From Erythrobacteraceae bacterium Alg239-R51 (GTDB lineage: Bacteria > Pseudomonadota > Alphaproteobacteria > Sphingomonadales > Sphingomonadaceae), in contig CAMZOI010000001.1 of the NCBI GenBank assembly GCA_947331495.1, forward strand, positions 1,798,001 through 1,862,000: a stretch of 64,000 nucleotides of DNA, in the 5' to 3' direction. Below are positions 8,139-16,263 of this stretch, in pieces. Numbering within the stretch: the stretch's first letter is position 1; each line of letters begins with the position of its first letter. Below the pieces are notes generated by a model. That model ran no database searches. It was not told the DNA's origin and was given only the letters and a program-made list of their open reading frames with translations. The position numbers and the translations under genes were made by a program.

Positions 8139-9202
8139 ATTCGGCTGAGGCGCATGGCCAACCGCGCGATCCCAGGCAGGTAATTGGTCAGTCTGGTCAT
8201 CGTGAGGGCGCCGGATGCTGTTTCAGACATCGTCCAGAAGAGCTTGGCAGCCGCTACCGGCCTTCTGGCACGAACCCCGAATCCCGTTTGATACCGCGGG
8301 GCGGTTTCACCGGACAGGAAAGCCTCAACGGCGACGCGAGCACTTGTTACCGCAATTGCCATGCCTTCGCCCGCAAGCGAGGGGATGACCGCAGCCTGGT
8401 CCCCGAGCCGGTAAAGGCCCGCTTGCGTATCGTGCGCGATCCACCCGTAGGGGACGGAACCGATCGTATCGATTGGCAAGTCTCTCGAAGCATTGTCCAG
8501 GCGCTGCGCGAAGTGCGGATGATGCGCGGCCAGGTTGTTCAACAGCGACCAGGGATCGCTGCCCGCCTCGGCAAGCAGCGATTTGCGCAAGGCGAGACAG
8601 ATGTTCGCGCTGCCATCTTCCTGCAGAACGATACCCGCATAGCCGCCTTCGAAAAGGTGAAGCTCGATCGCGTCCCCTACCCGTGTTTCCAGAGTTGGCG
8701 AAGGGGGGACGCGTATTCGCAATCCGAGCGCGGGATCGTTCGCCTGGCGCGGGCGCCGTTCACCGCGGACGTCATGTTTTCCGCTTGCGAGAAAAATTGT
8801 CGGCGAAGTCCATTCGCGTCGTTCACCCACGATCCTGCCTGGTAACACTTCACGCGCTTGGTCGATCTCCAGTTTCGCCCCGTTTGCGATGGCCAGCTCG
8901 CGTAGGCTGCGGTCGAGCGATTTTCTCGACAGGCCAAAGGCGCAAGCTGGCAAGCTAGCCTGCGCCGTCGCGTCTCTGGCAAACAGGCGCAGGCGATTGA
9001 TTTGTCGCGCGCTCAGGCTTTCCGGATCGCAACCCAGCTTCCTGAGATTTTCGACGGTGCGCCAGCTCAGAAATCCGCCACAAATCGCGTCCCCCACATG
9101 CTCGCTTCGGTCGAGCAGCACCGGTTTGGCTCCGGCGCGCGCCAGCAGCGTAGCTGCTACGCTTCCTGCCGGGCCCGCGCCGAGGACGAGTGGCTGCATC
9201 AT
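8135..9202 (-). CDS. FAD-dependent oxidoreductase of the geranylgeranyl reductase/UbiH-like type, polyketide cassette
   Basis: Flavoprotein of about 355 residues. It opens with the dinucleotide-binding GAGPAGSVAATLLARAG and has CGGFLSWRTV, then YRLGDQAAVIPSLAGEGMAIAVTSA, the GD box that contacts FAD in the p-hydroxybenzoate hydroxylase fold. The ATG at 9202 overlaps the stop of the methyltransferase gene (ATGATG), which decides the start. Position and type match the monooxygenase of bacterial phenolic-lipid cassettes (SrsC-like), which turns alkylresorcinols into hydroquinone/quinone forms. The substrate here is inferred from context only. Confidence 0.85.
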   Translation of the reverse strand: MMQPLVLGAGPAGSVAATLLARAGAKPVLLDRSEHVGDAICGGFLSWRTVENLRKLGCDPESLSARQINRLRLFARDATAQASLPACAFGLSRKSLDRSLRELAIANGAKLEIDQAREVLPGRIVGERREWTSPTIFLASGKHDVRGERRPRQANDPALGLRIRVPPSPTLETRVGDAIELHLFEGGYAGIVLQEDGSANICLALRKSLLAEAGSDPWSLLNNLAAHHPHFAQRLDNASRDLPIDTIGSVPYGWIAHDTQAGLYRLGDQAAVIPSLAGEGMAIAVTSARVAVEAFLSGETAPRYQTGFGVRARRPVAAAKLFWTMSETASGALTMTRLTNYLPGIARLAMRLSRI

Positions 9203-9885
9203 TTCGATCTTGCTACGCAGAGCCGGAAGGGAAAGACGCGTTCGACAGAAGCGTCGCGAACGTTGGCCTGGGCAAGTAGCGGAGGCCACTCTTCGGGCCG
9301 GTAGGAACGCGCGATTGAAAGCCGTCCGTCAAGCCTTACGATCTCGTGCCAGCCTGCCAGCCGCGCGAGGATTGGATAGCCGAGATACGCGAAAGCGTGG
9401 CGGTGCAGATCATTGACGAACCAGCCTGCCTGTGCCTCCTGTTCCATGAACCGGAGAAACGCGACGAGCTGATCGTGCGTCATATGATGGGCAACGAGGC
9501 TGGAAACGATGCAGTCGAATCCTTCCCCGTCCAGATCCGCATAGTCTCCGGTGCGATAGTCTATACCCAGCTCATCCCGCGTGGATGCATCGGCAATGGA
9601 AGCGCTTCGCGGATTCAGATCGATACCGACAAGGCGAGCTCGCTTTCCTTCACGCTTTGCCCACCTCGCGATTGCGCGCAGCATGTCGCCATTGCCGAAC
9701 CCGACATCCAGCAGCGAAATCGTGTTCCGACTGCCCAATGTCCGCTCAAGGAAGGCGAGCGTAGGCCGCCGCGCCATGGTGATCGTGTTGACCCGGGCAA
9801 GATCATGGAGGACGTGCGCGTATGTGTCGGCATCAAGCGCAGGGTCGTCCATAATCTCTTCAGCTTGGCGACGTTCAGCCAGCAT
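9199..9885 (-). CDS. SAM-dependent methyltransferase, polyketide cassette
   Basis: A 228-residue class I methyltransferase. Motif I is LLDVGFGNGDMLRAIARWA; GIDLNPRS gives the acidic residue that binds the ribose of SAM; FDCIVSSLVAHHM is motif IV/V. The last third (LHRHAFAYLGYPILARLAGWHEIVRLDGRLSIARSYRPEEW) is typical of methyltransferases that sit next to type III polyketide synthases. Start overlaps the synthase stop by 11 bases, and its stop overlaps the oxidoreductase start. Probably methylates the phenolic product, as SrsB does in Streptomyces; this is inference. Confidence 0.85.
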   Translation of the reverse strand: MLAERRQAEEIMDDPALDADTYAHVLHDLARVNTITMARRPTLAFLERTLGSRNTISLLDVGFGNGDMLRAIARWAKREGKRARLVGIDLNPRSASIADASTRDELGIDYRTGDYADLDGEGFDCIVSSLVAHHMTHDQLVAFLRFMEQEAQAGWFVNDLHRHAFAYLGYPILARLAGWHEIVRLDGRLSIARSYRPEEWPPLLAQANVRDASVERVFPFRLCVARSK

Positions 9886-10921
9886 CGGACCAGCCGAAGC
9901 GAAACCCTTCCATCGCCAACCCCGGACCGAAGGCCAGCGCGACGCCGCTGCATGGCCGGTCGCGCATTACCCGTTCGAGCACGAACATCAGCGTCGATGA
10001 TGACATGTTGCCAAAGTCGCGCAACACTGCACGCGAATGATCTAGCGTGGCGGGCATGAGGTCGAGCCCGGTTTCGACCGCGTCGAGAATGGAACGTCCA
10101 CCCGCGTGGACAGCGAAAGCATCGGGCTTGTCCCCTTCGCCAAGTATGCGGCGACGCACCGCGTCACGCGACAGGGCGCTGCGGATGCGGACGGGTACTT
10201 CGCCAGACAACCGCATGTGAAACCCGGTGTCGCCGATCTGCCAGGTTATCAATTCGTCGCTTTCTTCGAGCGCGGCCGAAATCCCATTGCTCAAGACAAG
10301 ACCTTCGCCTCCTCCGGTCACGATTGCAGCGGCCGCTCCGTCTCCGAACTGTGCCCCGGCCAACAAGGGTTCGATTTCCACGGTCTGCTGGTGATGCAGG
10401 CTCGACAACTCGACCGTAACGACCAGTACCCGGGCATCCGGTTCGGAGCGGACAATATGCCGTGCAGTTCTGAGCGCTGTGACCGCAGCGTAGCAGCCCA
10501 TGAAGCCTACAAGAACGCGCTCGATATCGTCGGAAAGGCCCAGCCGCCGAGCGATGATCTGGTCGATGCCCGGCGCTACGAAACCCGTACAGCTCGCGAC
10601 GACAATGTGGGTAATTGCGCCCAACTCCGGCAGTTTGGCGATCGCGGCAAGTGCGAGACGCGGCGCTTCCTCGGCATAGATCGTCATACGCTGGGCGGTG
10701 GACGGAGCCTCTGCCGAATAGAACCCTTCGCCATCGTCAAGCTTCGCATCTTCTTCGCTCAGCACCGACCAGCGGTGTTCGATGCCGGAACGCTCGGCCA
10801 TGCGCGCATAGAGCTTCGCTTCGCGCTTGGCGCCTAGCTGCCGCATAGCCCATGCCCGATAATCCTGTTCGAAATCACAACCCGGTACGGCGGTTGCTAG
10901 GGCGGAAATTCTGGCGGTCAT
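9875..10921 (-). CDS. Type III polyketide synthase
   Basis: Chalcone-synthase-family homodimeric ketosynthase of 348 residues that extends acyl-CoA starters with malonyl-CoA. The catalytic triad is intact: Cys143 in GFMGCYAAV, His272 in AVHAGGRS and Asn305 in DFGNMSSST. It also has the cyclisation-pocket signature SCTGFVAPGID and the closing GFGPG-like AFGPGLAMEG. Bacterial members next to a methyltransferase and a flavoprotein usually make alkylresorcinols or alkylpyrones from fatty acyl starters. The gene starts 44 bases after the nadE stop and may be read through from it. No carrier protein or dedicated starter ligase is adjacent. Confidence 0.93.
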   Translation of the reverse strand: MTARISALATAVPGCDFEQDYRAWAMRQLGAKREAKLYARMAERSGIEHRWSVLSEEDAKLDDGEGFYSAEAPSTAQRMTIYAEEAPRLALAAIAKLPELGAITHIVVASCTGFVAPGIDQIIARRLGLSDDIERVLVGFMGCYAAVTALRTARHIVRSEPDARVLVVTVELSSLHHQQTVEIEPLLAGAQFGDGAAAAIVTGGGEGLVLSNGISAALEESDELITWQIGDTGFHMRLSGEVPVRIRSALSRDAVRRRILGEGDKPDAFAVHAGGRSILDAVETGLDLMPATLDHSRAVLRDFGNMSSSTLMFVLERVMRDRPCSGVALAFGPGLAMEGFRFGWSDAG

Positions 10922-10964
10922 GCGATCGCAATCCTTGTTTCGGGAAATTAACGTGGCGATATCG

Positions 10965-13034
10965 CTATCGGTCCCGCGGTGGCAGGTTTTCCGCCAGTTC
11001 TGTCAACCACACATCGGCCACAGCATCGCTTGGAGCGCGCCAGTCCCCCCGCGGGCTCAAGGCGCCACCGCTGGATACTTTCGGCCCGTTCGGAAGTGCG
11101 CTGCGCTTGAACTGGCTGAAAGCGAAGAACCGCTTGAGAAAGTTCTCGAGCCATTTTTCAATCGTACCGAGATCGTATTCGTTCTTCGCATCTTCGGGAA
11201 ATTCGATCGGCCACGATCCGACCTGGCAATCCTTCCAGGCATGCCAGGCCAGGAATGCGACGTGGCTCGGCTTGTGCCCCCAGCGGATGGTATGGTGGAG
11301 GAAGAAATCGTTGAGTTCGTACGGACCGATGATCGACTGGGTACTCTGAATTTCCTCGTCCTCTCCCGAGGGCACCAGTTCCGGGCTGATTTCCGTCGCG
11401 ACAATATCATCGAGGACCGCATCGACATCGGGATCGAACTGGTTCGTACGCTCTGCCCAGCGGATAAGATACTGTATCAGTGTCTTGGGAACTCCGGCAT
11501 TCACCGCGTAGTGGCTCATCTGGTCGCCCACGCCGTAAGTGCACCAGCCCAGTGCCAGTTCGCTGAGATCCCCGGTCCCGATTACGAAGCCATTGTGATG
11601 GCCCGCCAGGCGGAACAAATAATCGGTCCGCAAGCCGGCCTGAACGTTTTCGAAGGTCACGTCGTAAACGGGCTCGCCACCCGAAAACGGGTGATTCATA
11701 TCCTGGAGCATCTGCCTTGCGGCAGGCTTGATATCGATCTCCTCGGCGGTAATATCAAACGCCTTCATCAATCGCCAGGCATTCGATTTGGTGTAGTCCG
11801 ACGTGGCGAAACCCGGCATGGTATAGCCGCGGATGTCGCTGCGCGGTCGTTTCAGGCGGTCCATGGCTTTCGCCGCGATGATCAGCGCATGAGTGCTGTC
11901 GAGTCCACCCGATATACCGATGACCAGTGAACGGGCTTCAGTCGCCTCGACCCGGCGCATCAAGGCATCGACCTGAATGTTGAACGCTTCGTAGCAATCC
12001 TCATCGAGCTTGTCGGCGCGGTTGGGCACAAACGGAAACCGCCGTATCGGACGATCAAGCCCGAGATCGCCTGCGGCAGGTTTATGCTCGAAGTTGATCC
12101 GGCGATACCAGTCTTCCGGCCTTCCGGCTGCCTCGGCGGCATCGTTGAAGGTCTGCATCCGCATCCGGTCCTGAAGGATGCGCCGTGTGTCGATATCGGC
12201 CACGCACAGTTCGGGTTCCAGATCGAACCGCACGCTTTCGACGAGAAGATCACCGAGTTCGTAGATCATCCCCTGCCCGTCCCAGGCGAGATCGGTCGTG
12301 CTCTCGCCATGTCCGCTCGCCGAATAGGCATAGGCGCAAACGGAGCGCATCGAACTGGCGCGGCTGAGAAGGTGTCGTTCGTCCGACTTGCCGATGGTGA
12401 TGTTCGAAGCCGACAGGTTGAGCAGGATCGTTGCGCCGGCGAGCGCAGCTATCGTGCCGGGCTGCTGAGGCGACCAGAAATCCTCGCAGATCTCGATACC
12501 AAAGGTGAAGCCGCGAAGATTGCTCGCTTCGAACAGCAAGTCGGTGCCGAAAGGAATTTCCTGGTCGCCGCAGGAAATCGTAAGGCCCACACATTCCCGG
12601 CCATGTGCGAACCAGCGTTTCTCGTAGAATTCGCGGTAATTGGGCAGATAGCTTTTGGGTACGGCGCCAAGCAGGCGACCATCAGCGATAGCCAACGCGC
12701 AATTATAAATGCGTCCGTTTCGTCGTAAGGGTGCCCCGATCACCAGCACCGGCGTCAAGTCGCGCGACGCCTCGACGATTTCTGCAAGGTGAAGTTCGAC
12801 GGAATCGAGCAAGGCCGCCTGCATGTGCAGGTCGTCAATCGCGTAAGACGACAGGCATAATTCGGGGAAGAGCAACAAATCGATTTTGCGATCATGCGCG
12901 GTACGCGCTTGTTCGAGAATGCCTTTCGCATTGTAAGCGACATCTGCGGTTCGCACCTTAGGCGTACTCGTCGCAACGCGTACGAAACCGTGCGTATGCA
13001 GGTCGTAGAACGGGTGCGTCGACGTTTTGGCCAT
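10965..13034 (-). CDS. nadE: Glutamine-dependent NAD+ synthetase
   Basis: Amidates nicotinic acid adenine dinucleotide to NAD+ using ammonia from glutamine. About 689 residues, the two-domain form. The N-terminal nitrilase-type glutaminase has the Glu-Lys-Cys triad in LLFPELCLSSY, VPKSYLPNYREFYE and GIEICEDFW. The C-terminal synthetase has the ATP pyrophosphatase loop SGGLDSTHA and GTGDLSELALGW. The C-terminus (FKRSALPNGPKVSSGGALSPRGDWR) is the family end. The start at 13034 (MAKTSTH) has AGGAAAC upstream. It is the first gene ahead of the polyketide cassette on the same strand. Confidence 0.95.
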   Translation of the reverse strand: MAKTSTHPFYDLHTHGFVRVATSTPKVRTADVAYNAKGILEQARTAHDRKIDLLLFPELCLSSYAIDDLHMQAALLDSVELHLAEIVEASRDLTPVLVIGAPLRRNGRIYNCALAIADGRLLGAVPKSYLPNYREFYEKRWFAHGRECVGLTISCGDQEIPFGTDLLFEASNLRGFTFGIEICEDFWSPQQPGTIAALAGATILLNLSASNITIGKSDERHLLSRASSMRSVCAYAYSASGHGESTTDLAWDGQGMIYELGDLLVESVRFDLEPELCVADIDTRRILQDRMRMQTFNDAAEAAGRPEDWYRRINFEHKPAAGDLGLDRPIRRFPFVPNRADKLDEDCYEAFNIQVDALMRRVEATEARSLVIGISGGLDSTHALIIAAKAMDRLKRPRSDIRGYTMPGFATSDYTKSNAWRLMKAFDITAEEIDIKPAARQMLQDMNHPFSGGEPVYDVTFENVQAGLRTDYLFRLAGHHNGFVIGTGDLSELALGWCTYGVGDQMSHYAVNAGVPKTLIQYLIRWAERTNQFDPDVDAVLDDIVATEISPELVPSGEDEEIQSTQSIIGPYELNDFFLHHTIRWGHKPSHVAFLAWHAWKDCQVGSWPIEFPEDAKNEYDLGTIEKWLENFLKRFFAFSQFKRSALPNGPKVSSGGALSPRGDWRAPSDAVADVWLTELAENLPPRDR

Positions 13035-13172
13035 CAATGTGTTTCCTGTTGCTGAGCACCCGTTCCAATTCCGGGCTTCATTCCCTGTTGACCTTCTAGC
13101 CAACCGAACAGAGAATGCACGCTCTCGTGCCAGGACGCCTGGCGTTCCGGCCTCTGATCGGCCCTGTCCTTC

Positions 13173-14180
13173 TCAAGCGACCGCCTTCAGAAGTTCGCCC
13201 GCCTTCGGACCGTCTTCCAGAAGGGCAATGAGTCCTCGCTCTTCGCGAGTGAGCCAGCGCGTTGAACGGGGCAGACAAAGACCATCACGCCATATCTTCT
13301 GCCGGGCTATAAGTTCAAAAACCGCTGGATGAACGTAGCTCTTGCGCGTGACGGCAGGTGTATTTCCCAAATGTTCCGCGACGCCTTCGAGCAAATCGGC
13401 AATTGTGATCTCGCCTCGCGCTTCGAACAGGCGTTCGAAGGCGAGCACACTTGCATGCCAGGTACGAAAATTCTTGGCCGTGAAGTCTTCGCCCATGGTT
13501 TCGCGCAGATATTCATTTACATCGCTCGATGTCACCGCATGATGTTCGCCGTCTTCCTCGACATACTGGAAAAGGTTCTGACCAGGCAAATCGTGCATCT
13601 TGCGCACCATGCGGGCCAGGCTGCCATCGGTGAGAACAACCTCGCGTTCCTTGCCGCCCTTTCCCCGATAGCGCAGGCGCAGTGTCTTGCCGGTCACTTC
13701 GGCGTGGCGCCGCCGCAAGGTGGTGGCCCCATAGCTCTTGTTACGCTGCGCATACCCTTCGTTTCCGACCCTTATCGCGCCGAGGTCAAGCAGGCGAACG
13801 ACACTTGCTATGGCTCTCTCGCGGGTCGGCTTGCGACCGCGCAGATCGTCCTCGACCCTCTTGCGAACGAGCGGAAGAAGCTTGCCGAAAACCAGGCAGC
13901 CATCGAACTTGGCGCTTTCCTGCGCCATACGAAAATCTGGGTGGTAGCGATATTGCTTGCGCCCCTTGGCATCCACGCCGGTCGCCAAGATGTGACCGTT
14001 GGGGGCGGGACAGAACCATGCATCCGTATAGGCTGGGGGCAGCGCAATGGCATTCAGGCGTTTCTTTTCGGCCCGATCGGCAATGAGCTTGCCTTTCGGG
14101 TCGTAATAAGCCCACCCCTTGCCAGCGCCCTTCCGGGTGATCCCGGGCAGGCTGTCGTCGACGTAGATGAGCTTTTCCAT
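13173..14180 (-). CDS. DNA topoisomerase IB
   Basis: Poxvirus/bacterial-type eukaryotic-like topoisomerase that relaxes DNA supercoils through a 3'-phosphotyrosine link. About 335 residues from ATG 14180. N-terminal beta domain with DDSLPGITRKGAGKGWAYYDPKGKLI; catalytic domain with Arg137 (IRVGNE), Lys174 (YRGKGGK), Arg239 (KNFRTWH), Asn273 (HLGNTP) and nucleophile Tyr282 (KSYVHP). These residues and spacings fit the Deinococcus enzyme, where Asn replaces the viral His. Common as an accessory enzyme in alphaproteobacteria. Divergent from the yghU gene. Confidence 0.93.
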   Translation of the reverse strand: MEKLIYVDDSLPGITRKGAGKGWAYYDPKGKLIADRAEKKRLNAIALPPAYTDAWFCPAPNGHILATGVDAKGRKQYRYHPDFRMAQESAKFDGCLVFGKLLPLVRKRVEDDLRGRKPTRERAIASVVRLLDLGAIRVGNEGYAQRNKSYGATTLRRRHAEVTGKTLRLRYRGKGGKEREVVLTDGSLARMVRKMHDLPGQNLFQYVEEDGEHHAVTSSDVNEYLRETMGEDFTAKNFRTWHASVLAFERLFEARGEITIADLLEGVAEHLGNTPAVTRKSYVHPAVFELIARQKIWRDGLCLPRSTRWLTREERGLIALLEDGPKAGELLKAVA

Positions 14181-14275
14181 GGCGAAAGGATTACTCTGCA
14201 AACCCCGGTCCGGTTCCGTTGCTTGTGACAGGACCCGTTTCCACGTAGCGTTTGAGCAGCAACAGGAGAAAGAAT

Positions 14276-15127
14276 TTGACCGACCCCGCTTACACCCCGC
14301 CCGCAGTCTGGAGCGCCGATACCGTAAGTGGCGGGAAGTTCGCAAATATCAATCGTCCGACAGCAGGGGCTCGAGAACAGAAAGCCCTTCCGGTCGGTAC
14401 GCACGACTTCCAGCTCTATTCGCTGGCCACCCCCAACGGGGTCAAAGCGACCATCATGTTCGAGGAACTGCTCGAAGCGGGTCACCACCAAGCAGAATAC
14501 GACGCCTGGACAATCAATATCGGGGAAGGCGAACAGTTCGGATCTGGCTTTGTCAATATCAATCCGAACTCGAAAATTCCTGCACTGCTTGATCGTAGCG
14601 GGGCTCAACCCGTTCGCATCTTTGAAAGCGGCGCGATCCTGATGCATCTGGCGGAGAAGTTCGGCGCTTTCCTGCCGAGCGACGATTCACGCGGCGAAGT
14701 GCTCAGCTGGCTTTTCTGGCAGATCGGCAGCGCACCTTTCATCGGCGGAGGTTTCGGCCATTTCTATGCTTATGCGCCGGACAAGTACGAATATCCGATC
14801 AACCGCTATGCGATGGAAACGAAGCGCCTGTTCGATGTTGCCGACAAACGGCTTGCCGAAAACGAATACCTTGGCGGCAATCACTACACCATCGCCGATA
14901 TCGCTGCCTATCCGTGGATGGAACCGTTCGTGTTCGACGCGATCTATGACGAGGCGCACAAGTTTCTCTCGATCGACGAATACAAACACGTCGGACGCTG
15001 GGTGAAACAGATCGCTGAGCGACCCGCCGTCAAGCGCGGCCGGATCGTGAACAAGACATGGGGCGAAGAAGATACGCAATTACCCGAACGCCACTCGGCG
15101 GCCGATTTCGAAGGCAAGAACCTTTGA
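14276..15127 (+). CDS. yghU: Glutathione S-transferase, YghU type (disulfide-bond reductase)
   Basis: About 283 residues. YghU proteins bind two glutathiones and reduce disulfides of small molecules. The protein aligns throughout with E. coli YghU: VGTHDFQLYSLATPNGVKATIM, NINPNSKIPALLDRSG, FESGAILMHLAEKFG, GGGFGHFYAYAP, ERPAVKRGRIVNKT. The start is set at TTG 14276, because AGGAG lies 7 bases ahead and the resulting TDPAYTPPAVW matches the E. coli N-terminus; a TTG at 14252 is the only earlier choice. Both are rare start codons, which may hold expression low. Confidence 0.92.
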   Translation: MTDPAYTPPAVWSADTVSGGKFANINRPTAGAREQKALPVGTHDFQLYSLATPNGVKATIMFEELLEAGHHQAEYDAWTINIGEGEQFGSGFVNINPNSKIPALLDRSGAQPVRIFESGAILMHLAEKFGAFLPSDDSRGEVLSWLFWQIGSAPFIGGGFGHFYAYAPDKYEYPINRYAMETKRLFDVADKRLAENEYLGGNHYTIADIAAYPWMEPFVFDAIYDEAHKFLSIDEYKHVGRWVKQIAERPAVKRGRIVNKTWGEEDTQLPERHSAADFEGKNL

Positions 15128-15140
15128 GGCGCTGACAGGC

Positions 15141-15215
15141 TGGCTGGGGTGGCAGGGATCGAACCTGCGAATGCCGGTACCAAAAACCGGTGCCTTACCA
15201 CTTGGCTACACCCCA
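15141..15215 (-). tRNA. tRNA-Gln (anticodon TTG), CCA encoded
   Basis: The minus strand folds as a cloverleaf: 7-bp acceptor stem (TGGGGTG with CACCCCA), D arm with AGCCAAGTGGTAAGGC, anticodon stem CCGGT/ACCGG around loop TTTTGGT giving anticodon TTG, T arm with GGTTCGATCC, discriminator G, and encoded CCA at 15141-15143. A promoter-like sequence lies 14 bases upstream. Confidence 0.97.
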
Positions 15216-15228
15216 GCAGCGAAGCGCG

Positions 15229-15256
15229 CATATAACGCAGCGAGAGGCAATGTGAA
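15229..15256 (-). promoter_or_regulatory. Probable promoter of tRNA-Gln
   Basis: On the minus strand TTCACA (15251-15256), a 16-base spacer and TATATG (15229-15234). The -10 element ends 13 bases before the mature tRNA 5' end, a usual distance. Assigned by eye. Confidence 0.5.
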
Positions 15257-15452
15257 GGGCCTTACGTCACAATGGCCAACGATCCCGAACGTATCGTGTA
15301 CCTTTGAGCGTGGAACAAGTGTACGATTGGCACGAACGGCCAAACGACGGGCTTTCTCATTGGTAAATCGTCGAGCAGCAGGATCAGGTTGCAATTACGA
15401 ACCGACTTGCTCAGTAAAGAACCGGCGAAACCCAAAGAGAGGATTGTGGGCA

Positions 15453-16238
15453 ATGAGTGAGTTCGAAATGATCAAGGCCAGCACTTCGGGCGATGTGCGA
15501 ACCATAACACTCAGCCGACCCGACCGCCTGAACGCCTGTCCGCCGCAGATGGCCGATGAAATCTTCGAAGCGATCCGCGACATCGGCGGTGCGCGCGCCG
15601 TCCTGATCAAGGGCGAAGGACGGGCGTTCTGTTCCGGGGCCGACCTCGCCGCGCGAGGTGAAAGTTCTCTGGGTGGCGGCGAAGGTGCCTTTCAATCCCT
15701 CTCGCGTCACTACAATCCAATGATCATGGCCCTTGCCAATCTCCCGGTCCCGGTGGTCAGCATGGTCCATGGACCAGCGGCGGGGGTGGGTTGCTCGATA
15801 GCCCTTGCTGCGGATTTCGTTGTTGCTGGCAAAAGCGGCTACTTCCTTCAGGCGTTTGTCAATATCGGTCTCGTTCCCGACGGCGGATCGAGCTGGATGC
15901 TGCCTCGCCTCATCGGAACAGCTCAAGCGACCCGCATGATGATGCTAGGAGAAAAAATCCATGGCGAAGAAGCGGAACGCATCGGTCTGATCTACAAATG
16001 CGTCGATGACGAAGCACTGAATGACGAGGCTGAGGCGCTGGCAACACGGTTGGCGTCTGCTCCCACCAAGGCGTTAGGTCTGATGAAACAGACCCTGCGC
16101 AATGGATTACAGTCGGACCTCGGCACAACCTTGGCTGCGGAGGCGGCGGCACAGCGTATCGCAGGTGCCTCGAAAGACGCGATGGAAGGCGGCATGGCCT
16201 TTCTCGAGAAACGCAAACCGCAATTCAAGGGACAGTAG
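15453..16238 (+). CDS. Enoyl-CoA hydratase/isomerase family protein
   Basis: Crotonase-fold enzyme of 261 residues acting on acyl-CoA thioesters. The start at 15453 follows AGAGAGGA at good spacing. Oxyanion-hole motifs: GRAFCSGADLAARG and MVHGPAAGVGCSIALAADFVVAG. Catalytic region: FVNIGLVPDGGSSWMLPRLIG, where Asp replaces the second Glu, as in PaaG-like epoxyphenylacetyl-CoA isomerases and dienoyl-CoA isomerases, so hydration need not be the reaction. No pathway partners adjoin it. It converges on the exported-protein operon at 16264. Confidence 0.88.
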   Translation: MSEFEMIKASTSGDVRTITLSRPDRLNACPPQMADEIFEAIRDIGGARAVLIKGEGRAFCSGADLAARGESSLGGGEGAFQSLSRHYNPMIMALANLPVPVVSMVHGPAAGVGCSIALAADFVVAGKSGYFLQAFVNIGLVPDGGSSWMLPRLIGTAQATRMMMLGEKIHGEEAERIGLIYKCVDDEALNDEAEALATRLASAPTKALGLMKQTLRNGLQSDLGTTLAAEAAAQRIAGASKDAMEGGMAFLEKRKPQFKGQ

Positions 16239-16263
16239 GAATGCGCCGAGCGCTCGTGCGGGT

